Below are positions 50,550 to 58,761 of a stretch of 64,000 nucleotides of DNA, piece by piece. The DNA lies in assembly GCF_004331485.1 (NCBI RefSeq), contig NZ_SJKD01000002.1, forward strand, positions 558,001 to 622,000, in the 5' to 3' direction. Every line of letters starts with the position of its first letter. The first letter of the stretch is position 1. Made by a program: the position numbers and the translations under genes. A model generated the notes under the pieces. It was not told where the DNA came from. It saw nothing but the letters and a program-made list of their open reading frames with translations, and did not search any database. Source of the stretch: Kribbella capetownensis (GTDB lineage: Bacteria > Actinomycetota > Actinomycetes > Propionibacteriales > Kribbellaceae).

Positions 50550-50776
50550 GCGCCGCACCCTACGGACTGAGGCGACCCGACCGCAGCTCGAATACGGGCA
50601 CCCGACGGCAGCCGAACCATAAGCGCCTGCACAAGACCGCCGCCGACCGCCATACCTCGACAACTGGCACGAGCGCCAACGTAGAGCCACCACGCCTCAC
50701 CGCAGCCGAGGTGTCGTGCACCCGCCGGATTGCCATCCCCGCGCGATAGTGCACGCTAGAGAACCCAGCCCTCTGA
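50550..50776. other. Gap between phosphotransferase and ligase fragment 4
   Basis: 227 bp with no recognised gene. It must contain the phosphotransferase promoter and the right-hand junction of insert C, next to 50777. Confidence 0.4.
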
Positions 50777-51160
50777 AAGGTCAAGCGCCGCGACACCGTG
50801 GAGGTCATCGTCGGCGGCGTCGTCGGACCCATCGACCGGCCGGAGGTAGTGATCGCCGGCCGCTACCGAGGCAACGAGCTGGTTGTCGTCGGCCGCACGG
50901 TTCCGCTGAACGCGGCGCAGTCGGCCGAGCTCGGGGCGATGCTTCGCCCGGCCCGGCGCGGGCACCCCTGGCCCGACGAGATCAGCTCCCAGCGCTGGGG
51001 CGGCAAGGACGCGAAGAAACCGCTGACCAAGGTCCGGCCCGAAATAGTGGCCGAGGTCACCGCAGACGCCGCGCTCCAGGCCGGCCAGTGGCGGCATCCG
51101 CTCAGGTTCGTCCGGCCGCGCGCCGACCTCGATTCCAGCGACGTCGAGCAGCTCCTCTAA
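50777..51160 (+). pseudogene. ATP-dependent DNA ligase, fragment 4 of 4 (OB-fold domain)
   Basis: Begins with motif V (KVKRRDTVEVIVGG), preceded by a stop, and runs through the OB-fold: PEVVIAGRYRGNELVVVGRT, HPWPDEISSQRWGGKDAKKP, EIVAEVTADAALQAGQWRHP and LRFVRPRADLDSSDVEQLL. This is the normal C-terminus of the same ligase type as fragments 1-3. About 50-60 residues (including motif IV) are missing between fragments 3 and 4. GTG 50798 could start a free OB-domain protein, so expression is not excluded. Confidence 0.85.
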
Positions 51161-51414
51161 GGGCGGCCGCGGTTGAGGCGTGACCCGACCTGCACCTGCA
51201 CGGTGAGCTGGCTGCCGGCGCCTGGACCGGCAACCACCGCAACGGTGACCAGGTATCGGCCGCTGCCAATGTCGACGGGCCGGGAGATCACCCGGAAGGT
51301 CTGACCGCCGGTGGCGAAGAGCAGATCGATCTCGACGCGCTCGGCCGCGAGCCGAAACTGCCCCGGTCCGGCACGCACCGCGTCAACCGGTACGCCGCTG
51401 TCTTGCCCGTCCAC
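51157..51414 (-). CDS. Small hypothetical protein
   Basis: An 85-residue protein from GTG 51414. It looks like a beta-rich small domain (FRLAAERVEIDLLFATGGQT, FRVISRPVDIGSGRYLVTVA). The stop overlaps the ligase stop by 4 bp in a convergent arrangement. AAGGA lies directly before the GTG, so spacing is poor and the true start may be elsewhere. No family recognised. Confidence 0.5.
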   Translation of the reverse strand: MDGQDSGVPVDAVRAGPGQFRLAAERVEIDLLFATGGQTFRVISRPVDIGSGRYLVTVAVVAGPGAGSQLTVQVQVGSRLNRGRP

Positions 51415-51474
51415 TCCTTGCCGGTACCCGGCGCTGCTCCGTTGTCACCAGGCGTCGCGCGGCAACCTCGGGGT

Positions 51475-51690
51475 ATGCGTGGTCGCTATGCATCGACAGC
51501 CAGCCGGGCGAGCCTTTTGGAGCGGTTCGTCGTCGACGAGCAGCACGCCGACGAACTGCGGGGACCGGACTACAACGTCGCCCCGACCAAGAACAACCCG
51601 GTGGTGATCGCCCGGGTCCCGAAGGACGCCGGCGACGACGCGGACCCCGTGCGAGAGCTGCGCAGCTTCCGGTGGGGGCTTTTACCGGAT
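51475..51690 (+). pseudogene. SRAP/HMCES fragment with mutated catalytic cysteine
   Basis: MRGRYASTASRASLLERFVV, then PDYNVAPTKNNPVVIARVP and RELRSFRWGLLP, the N-terminal third of an SRAP protein. The catalytic Cys2 is Arg (TGT to CGT), and similarity ends at WGLLP, so the fragment cannot crosslink DNA. It is a diverged paralogue of 31391-32020. Confidence 0.75.
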
Positions 51691-51889
51691 CAACTGCGCC
51701 GCAGCCGTGGGACAAATCTGTCCGTATGGCGCTCCTGTCCGGGCGGGTAGCACCGGGCGGGTCGAACGGGCACCAGCGATTTGCGCGCGCGACAGGCGCA
51801 GAGGGTATCCCGCAGGAGGAACCGCTTGCGGACACCGTCAGGTGTGGGTTCAGACCTTGGAATCTAGCCGTCGCGGTAGCTGCTGGCTT

Positions 51890-51994
51890 GGGTGTGTACA
51901 TCTTGGCGTAGTGACCGTTGAGCGCCATGAGTTCGGCGCCGGTGCCTTGTTCGACGATCTGGCCGGCATCGACTACGAGCTGCCGCGCTTGAGC
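51890..51994 (-). pseudogene. ABC exporter (MsbA-type) C-terminal remnant
   Basis: Reads LVVDAGQIVEQGTGAELMAL then NGHYAKMYTPKP, the D-loop/H-region end of a fused ABC ATPase. Nothing more of the gene remains; 51691-51889 shows no other gene. Confidence 0.55.
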
Positions 51995-52000
51995 TAAGGG

Positions 52001-52112
52001 GGGAGGTGTGAAGATGTACTGGTGGGCGGGAGAGCTCCATCTTCTCTTCGTTCCCCTTCACACACATTCACTGTTGAAGGGAACCTTCGAAGATGACTCA
52101 TTCGCCACGTGA
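52001..52112 (+). promoter_or_regulatory. Leader ORF and attenuator-like stems before the phosphotransferase gene
   Basis: GGGAGG (52001-52006) sits 7 nt before ATG 52014, which opens a 32-codon frame beginning MYWWAGEL and ending at 52112, 20 bp inside the phosphotransferase gene in another frame. Stems that share strands: GTGTGAAG (52006-52013) with CTTCACAC (52056-52063); GAAGATG (52010-52016 region) with CATCTTC (52038-52044); and GAAGG-GAA-CCTTC (52076-52088), which hides the only Shine-Dalgarno of the phosphotransferase. This is the layout of leader-peptide-controlled resistance genes. Confidence 0.6.
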
Positions 52113-53034
52113 AGCTACGCTGGCTTGGGCCTGTGGTGCCCTGGGTGCCGGCAGGAGCCAGCTCTCCGTTGAAAGCCTAGGTCGCGGCGGCCACCGCTCT
52201 TCTGGCACGTTCCGCCTGAGAATCGAAGGACCGGCGGCCCAGGCCACGGACGTGATCTTGAAGGTACCCGTCCGGGGCTGGATCGCCGCCGCGTGGCTGA
52301 TCACGAACGCCCGAGCCCTTCAGCTGGCCGAGGCCCGTGGCCTGGCCGCGCCGCGGCTGATCGCCGCCGATTTCGGCGGGAGGGGGAGCGGAACCGTCAC
52401 CACCCTGGAGACCTTCCTGTCCGGCAGCGCCGATTTCCCGCCGACGGCTTCGGTCGCCCGGCTCCGGGAAGGAGGAGCCGCCCTTGCCAGGGTCCACGCT
52501 TTCAACATGGGGGCTCAGGCCCACCTGCCGTACCGCCCTCGGCCGTGCGCCGTTGACGACCGCGCCGGCGAACGCCGGCGCGGCTCGGTGCCGACCACCC
52601 CTCTTCTGCGGCAGGCCGACGAGCGGGTCAGATCGCACGGTGTGCCCGCGGCTGCGTCGGTGTTCGTGCATGGCGACGTCTGGGCCGGCAACATGCTGTG
52701 GGAGGGAGATCGTTGCGTCGCGCTGATCGACTGGAAGACGGCCGGCGTCGGTGATCCGGGGGTCGATCTCGGCAGCCTGCGGATGCAGATGGCCCTTCAG
52801 TACGGCCAGGACGCGCCGGACCATGTGTTGGAGGGCTGGCGGCGACAGGCCGGTCGGGCGGCAACGTCTGTGCCCTACTGGGATGCGGTGGCCGCGCTCA
52901 ACACGCCGACCGTGATGCACGGCTTCCCGGGGTTCGCTGACGACGGTAGCCCGCTGGACGCAGCGGCCGTCACCGAACGCCGCGACGCGTTCCTCCGCGC
53001 CGCACTCGATCAGTTTCCCGTGCGAAGCAGCTGA
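52093..53034 (+). CDS. APH-fold phosphotransferase (possible antibiotic kinase)
   Basis: A 313-residue protein with Brenner motif VFVHGDVWAGNMLWEGD and metal motif VALIDWKTAGVGDPGVDLGS; the N-lobe Lys is in VILKVPV. The family includes macrolide and aminoglycoside phosphotransferases. The substrate cannot be told from sequence, but the leader-ORF arrangement upstream supports a drug-inducible enzyme. The ATG at 52093 uses GAAGGG about 12 nt upstream, which lies inside a hairpin. A hairpin follows at 53249. Confidence 0.87.
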   Translation: MTHSPREATLAWACGALGAGRSQLSVESLGRGGHRSSGTFRLRIEGPAAQATDVILKVPVRGWIAAAWLITNARALQLAEARGLAAPRLIAADFGGRGSGTVTTLETFLSGSADFPPTASVARLREGGAALARVHAFNMGAQAHLPYRPRPCAVDDRAGERRRGSVPTTPLLRQADERVRSHGVPAAASVFVHGDVWAGNMLWEGDRCVALIDWKTAGVGDPGVDLGSLRMQMALQYGQDAPDHVLEGWRRQAGRAATSVPYWDAVAALNTPTVMHGFPGFADDGSPLDAAAVTERRDAFLRAALDQFPVRSS

Positions 53035-53286
53035 CCGCGTCGTGGAGCGCTCTACCGGCGTGCAGCATCTCCTCCCAGCGACCGTGCGCATGGATGCCGG
53101 CTCGGAAGGTCAGCGCCGCGCACCCCGAGATGGTGTACCTGCCCGAAACAGCCCGGACGGGTCGGGCAAGGCGAAAGGCCGCATGCGTGGTCACCTCGGC
53201 AGCGTCGATGCCGCAAGCTGTGACGAAGACTACGCAAATTGAATGACCGGACCGCTGACTTGCGGTCCAGATAGGGGGTTTCTCGC
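53035..53286. other. Gap with a hairpin and no confident gene
   Basis: 252 bp. A minus-strand frame (52970-53194, containing YTISGCAALTFRAGIHAHGR) looks partly coding and may be a gene remnant, but overlaps the phosphotransferase 3' end. Otherwise empty apart from the hairpin at 53249-53268. Confidence 0.35.
53249..53268. terminator. Hairpin between phosphotransferase and esterase genes
   Basis: GGACCGC paired with GCGGTCC around TGACTT, 18 bp before the esterase start. Terminator of the upstream gene or an operator for the esterase. Confidence 0.5.
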
Positions 53287-54603
53287 TTGAGCATCAGTAA
53301 GCGCGATCAGGTGCAGCTCCAGGCGGCGGAGGCGGGCGACGAGCCCTACGAACTCGGCACCGACTCGCTGCCTCAGCCGGGAACCCCTCGGGGCAGCGTC
53401 GCCGAGTACCGACTCGACGACAGTGAGAGGTTCCCCGGAACGAAGCGCCGATACTGGGTGTACGTCCCCGCCCAGTACACGCCGGATCACCCGGCGAACC
53501 TAATGGTGTTCCAAGACGGCGAATCGTACCTGCGGCCGAATGTCAACGCCCACGTGGTCTTCGACAATCTCATCCATCGAGGCGAGATGCCGGTCTGCAT
53601 CGGTGTGTTCGTCGAGCCTGGCGACAGCGGTCCCGGCAACCCGCTGTGGGGTGGCGACACGAACCGCAACGTCGAGTACGACACACTCAGTGACGCCTAT
53701 GCGCAGTTCCTGCTCGATGAGCTGATCCCACGCCTTCCGGTTACCGTGACCGACTATGCCACGCGTCGCGCAATCTGCGGCCACAGCTCGGGAGGGATCT
53801 GTGCGTTTACCGCCGCCTGGGAACGTCCCGAGGCCTTTGGCAACGTCGTGAGCCACTGCGGCAGCTTCGTCAACATACGCGGGGGTCACGAGTACCCGAG
53901 CCTGATCCGCCGGACCGAACGCAAGCCGCTACGCGTGTTCCTGCAGACCGGTGAGCGAGACCTTGATGTCGTCTTCGGGAACTGGCCAATCGCCAACCGA
54001 GACATGGCGTCCGCGCTTGCCTACCGCGGCTACGAGTGTGAGTTGGTCATCGGCGAAGGTGGGCACACGCTCAAGCACGGCGGAGCCATCTTCCCGGACA
54101 CGATGCGGTGGTTGTGGGGGGCGTACGTAAGACCCACAGCCAAGGAGAAGTCGCCGGGTGACCGCTCAAGCTGCGCCGCGCTACTGGGTACCGGGTGGCT
54201 CAGCGATCACGTGGACATGGTCCTGTTCTCGATCGGCCTACGGATCTGCTGGTCGTTCGTCAACTCCAGTCATCTGTTCGGGCTGGGGCATGGAGGGTTG
54301 TTGGGTTTGGATGGCTGCGATGGTTGGCCGGGAGGCGGACCAGCCGACGAGGATGGCCATTGCGGCGCCGCATCCGCTGCGGATGGTCCGGATCCGTGCC
54401 CGGCCTGGAGCCAGAGGACGTGGCGACGCTTTCAGACGCCAGCCTGCCGAGGACAACGCGGGGATTGTGCTCATAAGCCAGTGTTGAGCTGCGTCATCAG
54501 TTCGCGGTTAGCCGCCCGGGCCGCGGCCAGTTCGTCGTCGCGTTCTTCGAGCTGGCGGCGCAGCTCGAGGAGTTGTTGCTCGCGGTCGGTGAGTGCCTGC
54601 TGA
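53287..54603 (+). CDS. Enterochelin-esterase-like hydrolase with read-through C-terminus
   Basis: The start is TTG 53287 with AGGGGG 9 nt upstream. Residues 1-293 form an esterase-D/enterochelin-esterase fold: RRYWVYVPAQYTPDHPANLM, FQDGESYL, nucleophile elbow ICGHSSGGICAFTAAW, and catalytic His in EGGHTLKHGGAIFPD. After about residue 293 (54165) the next 145 residues are Ser/Cys/Gly-rich and antisense to the DUF6262 relic. They are not part of the fold, so the original stop was lost through an insertion. The core is probably still a hydrolase of unknown ester substrate. Confidence 0.75.
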   Translation: MSISKRDQVQLQAAEAGDEPYELGTDSLPQPGTPRGSVAEYRLDDSERFPGTKRRYWVYVPAQYTPDHPANLMVFQDGESYLRPNVNAHVVFDNLIHRGEMPVCIGVFVEPGDSGPGNPLWGGDTNRNVEYDTLSDAYAQFLLDELIPRLPVTVTDYATRRAICGHSSGGICAFTAAWERPEAFGNVVSHCGSFVNIRGGHEYPSLIRRTERKPLRVFLQTGERDLDVVFGNWPIANRDMASALAYRGYECELVIGEGGHTLKHGGAIFPDTMRWLWGAYVRPTAKEKSPGDRSSCAALLGTGWLSDHVDMVLFSIGLRICWSFVNSSHLFGLGHGGLLGLDGCDGWPGGGPADEDGHCGAASAADGPDPCPAWSQRTWRRFQTPACRGQRGDCAHKPVLSCVISSRLAARAAASSSSRSSSWRRSSRSCCSRSVSAC

Positions 54604-54915
54604 AGCTGTGGATGTCGTCGGGCGCACCGAGGCCGCTCTCACGAAAGACGGCCTCGCCGAGGCTCTCCGACAGCCGGGTCTCCAGGGCATGGATGTGCTG
54701 CTGCAGCCGGGTGTTGTGCGCGCGGGCGTTGAGCAGGTCTGCGCGCAGCGACGCGATGCTGATGGCACTGTTGCTGGAGGCTGGTTCTGCCGGGACGGCG
54801 GCTGCCGCGAGCACGGCTGCGTGGAGGTCTCGGTGGCGGTGGATGAAGCTTCGGTGCACTCGGGCTGCCCGTGCGATCGAGGACACCGTGATCGATGTTC
54901 CGGCGGGCCGCTGGA
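54471..54915 (-). pseudogene. DUF6262 (TnpC-like) gene, frameshifted and 5' truncated
   Basis: Reads ITVSSIARAARVHRSFIHRH, then ADLLNARAHNTRLQQHIHAL with ETRLSESLGEAVFRESGLGA up to PDDI; near 54612 the frame shifts to QLQQALTDREQQLLELRRQL and EERDDELAAARAANRELMTQ. DUF6262 proteins are the third component of Tn554-type tyrosine-recombinase transposons. The first codons are missing. Its tail is duplicated at 49527-49608. Confidence 0.75.
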
Positions 54916-54988
54916 CCCGAAGGCATAGCCGGCTGGTCCACGCGACGCGCGTTGCCGATCACGGCGCGCTCAACGCACTGGTGGACAA

Positions 54989-55902
54989 ATGGAGACCGAC
55001 GCCGCGATGGTCGAGCTGTACGGGTTGATACCCGAGCAGTCCATCGGCGCCCGGAACCTACTCGCCAAGGCGGCCCTCGATACCGGAGACCAGCAGACCG
55101 CCGCTGCGGTAGCGGCGCTGCGCAAGCCGACGGTGTCGGCCTGGCTCGCCAACCAACTCGTCCGCACCGATCCCGACGGCATTCACGCCTTGACCCAGCT
55201 CGGCGAACAGCTGCGCGAGACCTACCTGCCGTCCGACAGCACCCGACGGCGCGAACTCACCCGGCAACGCCACGACCTGGTGTGCGGCCTCGTCCGGGTC
55301 GCGCGCGACCAGGCCGCCGGCGGCCGCCGCGTCACGCCCGCAACCACGGAACGACTCACCGAAACCCTCGACGCCGCCCTGGTCGACCCCGCGGCCGCGC
55401 AACTGCTCCGCTCCGGACAGCTGACCACGCCCTTCGGCGCGTCGGATTCGGCGTGGTCGACGAGAACGGCGACCCGGTGGGGTTCGCCCCGATCGGGCCG
55501 CGCGTCGTACGCCGCGTCGCCCCGCCGCGCAAACGCCCGACTGCGACGACCACGCGGCGCCTTCCTGCAAAGGCTGGCCACTCGCCGGTGGACCACACGC
55601 TGAAGCAGCGCCGAGCCGGCCAGCGGAAACGCCGCGACGAGGCGCAGACGGACTACACACTGGCCGCGGCCGAGCACGAGCAGGCCGGTCAGGTGCTCGA
55701 CGCGCACCAGCATCGCATCGCCGACCTGGAAGCCGACCTTGTCCGGCTCAACGACCAACTTGAACAGACCCGCCAGAGGCTGCGCGAAGCGCGCAAGCAA
55801 ACCCGGCGCCTCGAACGCGCCTTCCACCAGGCGGCTCGCAACGCCGCCGCCGTCAGAAAGCGGTTCGACACCGAGGAGCAGCGTCTGACCGCAATGGAGT
55901 GA
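54989..55902 (+). pseudogene. Frameshifted coiled-coil hypothetical gene
   Basis: Starts METDAAMVELYGLIPEQSIG and continues through ALRKPTVSAWLANQLVRTDP and RRRELTRQRHDLVCGLVRVA, a conserved actinobacterial N-terminus. At about 55440 the frame changes and goes on as VGFGVVDENGDPVGFAPIGP, then a long coiled coil (about 55590-55890: HRIADLEADLVRLNDQLEQT and following). Both halves are well preserved and join at one indel. The intact protein would have about 300 residues. Function unknown. Confidence 0.65.
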
Positions 55903-56003
55903 CCGCCGCGCGCAATCGCCGGGCGCACGTGTGATGTCTCAGGACATGGGTGACAGTTGATGTGTCAGGACTTCGGTGAGGTCTCTGGGGGTTGGGGCCC
56001 GGG

Positions 56004-56369
56004 TTAATGCCAGGAGCCCAGCAACCGCGCAACGTGGTGAACGTCGTCGAGGCCCTTGGCAATGTCCAGCACCAACTCGTAAGCCGTGTCCTCGTCGAAC
56101 CGCAACTCGACACCGTTGAGGGCATAGAACAACCGCATCGCGACCCAGCCGAGGCGCTGGTTGCCGTCGACCAGGGCATGGTTGCTGACCACCGAGGTCA
56201 GCAGCGCGGCCGCCTTCAGGTCCAGACTCGGGTAGACGTCGATCCCGAACACGACCGAGGTGTGCCGTGCGATCGACGACGACAACAGCCCCACGTCGCG
56301 AATGCACTCCGAGCCGCCGATCCGTTCGGCAGCCCTCACCAGATCCTCGAGCCTCAGGAACTCGGTCAC
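56004..56369 (-). CDS. Doc/Fic-family toxin
   Basis: A 121-residue Doc protein. The Fic-type active-site loop is HALVDGNQRLGW, a variant of H-x-F-x-D/N-x-N-K-R with Gln for Lys. The typical Doc N-terminus FLRLEDLVRAAERIGG is present. Doc toxins phosphorylate EF-Tu in the known E. coli phage P1 case. The ATG overlaps the antitoxin stop by 4 nt. The Gln replacement may lower activity. Confidence 0.85.
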   Translation of the reverse strand: MTEFLRLEDLVRAAERIGGSECIRDVGLLSSSIARHTSVVFGIDVYPSLDLKAAALLTSVVSNHALVDGNQRLGWVAMRLFYALNGVELRFDEDTAYELVLDIAKGLDDVHHVARLLGSWH

Positions 56370-56563
56370 TCGGCGAGACGCTTCAGCAGGTTCTCGTCCT
56401 CGGTGAAGATACGGTCGAGGAGCCGGTCACGCAGTGCGCGGTGGTTTTGGGTGTATTCGGCGATCGCGTTTCTGGCGACGTCCTGCATCGAGCGGTGCTC
56501 GGCCTCGGCGGTTCGCCGCAGGGCCTCCGTCTCTTCCTCGGTGAGTCGCAGTGTCATAGCCAT
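56366..56563 (-). CDS. Ribbon-helix-helix antitoxin (Phd-like partner of Doc)
   Basis: A 65-residue protein: MTLRLTEEETEALRRTAEAE is a ribbon-helix-helix start (start ATG 56563 or 56557), followed by SMQDVARNAIAEYTQNHR and a C-terminal helix that should block the toxin. It is a ribbon-helix-helix protein and not a true Phd. Upstream is a GATACC palindrome. Confidence 0.8.
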   Translation of the reverse strand: MAMTLRLTEEETEALRRTAEAEHRSMQDVARNAIAEYTQNHRALRDRLLDRIFTEDENLLKRLAE

Positions 56564-56570
56564 ACCAAAT

Positions 56571-56587
56571 GATACCATGGCGGTATC
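56571..56587. promoter_or_regulatory. Toxin-antitoxin operator GATACC-N5-GGTATC
   Basis: Perfect 6-bp arms, 8 bp upstream of the antitoxin ATG (56563). Fits autorepression by the antitoxin/toxin complex. Confidence 0.6.
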
Positions 56588-56731
56588 ACGCGGCCAATCG
56601 TGCCATTCGACGTCACCTCGGCGGCAGTGGCGTCGCGCGCGCGGGTCTGCCGGATCGCGCGACGGCCATCGCGCGTGCGCACGCGATAAATTCGGTGACG
56701 GAGGCGATCACCCCCGCCATACTGGCCGCCC

Positions 56732-57478
56732 ATGGATGAGGTCAAAGTCGTCATCGCCCACTCCGAGCGCGCGACCCTGCGCGTCGGCGACGTGTTCTTG
56801 AAGGTGGATTCCGACCCCGCGCGCCTCGACCGCGAGGTCGAGGTGATGGCGCTGGTGCCGGTCCCGGCCCCGAGGGTGCTCTGGCACAAGCCGTCCGTGC
56901 TCGCGATCTCCGCGGTCCCAGGGACAGTGCTGGGCCGGATCGGCACGCCGTCGACGTCATCCCCGGCGGCCTGGGCCGCGGCGGGTGCCGTGGTCCGGGA
57001 GTTGCACGACGCGCCGGCGCCGCCTTGGCCCGGCGGGGGCGGCCAGGGGATCGACGAGTTGGCGGCGAAGCTCGACGAAGAGTGCGAGCGGCTCGTGAGG
57101 GACGGTCTCCTGCCCGCCAACTTGGTCGCCCGCAACCGCCGGGTCGCCGCGGCCGCGCTCCGCCCGTGGACCCCGGTGTTCACCCACGGGGACCTGCACA
57201 TCACCCACGTGTTCGCCGACGGCGACGAGATCACCGGCATCATCGACTGGTCTGAAGGGGGACAGGGCGACGCCCTGCGCGACCTCGCCACCCTGACGCT
57301 TGGGCACCCGGAGCACCTCGGCGACGTCGTCGCCGGCTACGGCGGAGACGTAGACCTCGACGTGGTCCGCGCGTGGTGGTCGTTGCGATCTCTGCTGGTG
57401 GTTCGTTGGCTTGCCGAGCACGGCTTCGACCCGTTCTCGCCACGCGGAGAAGCCGACGTACTGCGCGCCCGGATGTGA
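56732..57478 (+). CDS. APH-fold phosphotransferase
   Basis: A 248-residue protein. N-lobe Lys is in VGDVFLKVDSDPA; the catalytic loop is VFTHGDLHITHVFADGDE and the metal site IIDWSEGGQGDALRDLATLT. It is shorter than classical aminoglycoside kinases; the substrate is unknown. A third phosphotransferase of this fold in 8 kb. The start ATG 56732 lacks a strong Shine-Dalgarno. Confidence 0.85.
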   Translation: MDEVKVVIAHSERATLRVGDVFLKVDSDPARLDREVEVMALVPVPAPRVLWHKPSVLAISAVPGTVLGRIGTPSTSSPAAWAAAGAVVRELHDAPAPPWPGGGGQGIDELAAKLDEECERLVRDGLLPANLVARNRRVAAAALRPWTPVFTHGDLHITHVFADGDEITGIIDWSEGGQGDALRDLATLTLGHPEHLGDVVAGYGGDVDLDVVRAWWSLRSLLVVRWLAEHGFDPFSPRGEADVLRARM

Positions 57479-57851
57479 GCCTCCGACCCCCGTAGTCGCA
57501 TCTACTCCGGTGGCCGCTGGCTGATAACAGGTCCTACGTACGCTACAGACTGCACTAGTTCCGCTCGATGCGTCGGCCCGCGGCCCACGAACGGTCGGTG
57601 CGCTCTGAGGAGTGTTGAAAATCGATCGTTGTCGACACTGGTGGCCCGGGATCGCTGCCAGCCCTCGCCGCAGCAGGATCTCGCGTTCAGAAACGTGTTG
57701 CGCAAGCAACGTGGCTGACAAGCCGGCACTGACCGTTTCCCAACGGCGGACCGGACGACAACCGAGTGTGCTCGTGCTGCGGGTCCGCGCGAGTTGGATC
57801 GCGCCGCTGGCGTTGACCCGTTTTGACAGACAGGTTTGATGTGGGGCTGGT
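57479..57851. other. Gap, no gene recognised
   Basis: 373 bp between the phosphotransferase and the IS3 fragment. A minus-strand frame (SATLLAQHVSEREILLRRGL) is open across part of it but matches nothing I know. Possibly remains of the DNA into which the IS inserted. Confidence 0.35.
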
Positions 57852-58150
57852 TCACGCTACCTGTTCGGTACTGGTGATAATGGTGGTTTCGAACGTGGCA
57901 GGGCTGAGGTAGCCGAGGGTGGAGTGGCGTCGGCGGGTGTTGTACCAGCCTTCGATGTAGTCGAAGATCGCGCTGGACGAGGCCTGGGGGGTCGGCCAGG
58001 CGCGGTGACGGATCAGCTCGGCTTTCAGGGGCGCGAAGAATGATTCCGCGACGGCGTTGTCCCAGCTCTGCCCGCGTCGCCCGACCGACATGACGACACC
58101 CAGATCCCTTGCCAGGTCGGCGTACTGAGTCGATGTGTACTGACAACTGC
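57852..58150 (-). pseudogene. IS3-family transposase (OrfB), C-terminal fragment
   Basis: Reads QYTSTQYADLARDLGVVMSV, then RRGQSWDNAVAESFFAPLKA (DDE domain third acidic residue Glu in AESFF) and DYIEGWYNTRRRHSTLGYLS. The first two acids and OrfA are missing. Confidence 0.85.
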
Positions 58151-58317
58151 GGATGGTTTCCTGTTTGTCAATGGCTGGTTTGGCGGCTCCTCCGTTTGTG
58201 ATGATGGTGTGCCGGTGCTCGACGCGGTCAAGGTCGTTCAGCCGTGGGGTGCTCCATCTTGACCGCGTCTGCGCTCCGGCTGGTTGGCGGCGATGGAGGA
58301 GCCGCTGGGGTGTGAGT

Positions 58318-58725
58318 TCATGCGGCTGGTCGCCGGTGGTAGGGGCGGCGGGTGATGTGGGGCTGGCCGGGGTTGAGCAGGTAGTAGATCTCGCGGGCGA
58401 GGTAGCGCTTCAGGCACCTGATGATCTCGAGCTTGGAGCGGCCTTCGGTGGTCTTGCGCGCGACGTAGGCCTGGGCTTGGGGTCGATGCGGATGCGGCTG
58501 ACGACGGCCAGGTGCAGGGCCCGGTTGGCTTGGCGGTCCCCGCCGCGGTTCAGCCGATGCCGTCGGGTCATCCCTGACGAGGCCGGCAGTGCAGCGACGC
58601 CGCAGAGCATCGCGAATCCTGCCTCGGACTTCATCCTGGCGGGGTTGTCGCAGGCGGTGACGAGCATTTGTCCGGCGATTTCGACGCCGATGGAGAGCCG
58701 TGCGAGCGCCGATCGTCTCGGCGAG
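58318..58725 (-). pseudogene. IS110-family transposase, C-terminal fragment with frameshift
   Basis: One frame reads SIGVEIAGQMLVTACDNPAR and MKSEAGFAMLCGVAALPASS, then RLNRGGDRQANRALHLAVVS, the Transposase_20 domain. A shifted frame continues AYVARKTTEGRSKLEIIRCL and KRYLAREIYYLLN. No DEDD N-terminal domain is present. 58151-58317 shows nothing else. Confidence 0.8.
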
Positions 58726-58761
58726 GCCCAGTGTCCTTCGCGAGGATGAAACGATAGCCCG

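Noticed and set aside
32666..50776. Self-splicing introns or inteins as the cause of the split ligase
   Set aside because: The inserts contain complete genes on the opposite strand and stop codons in all frames, and show no intron or intein motifs; a spliced product is not plausible.
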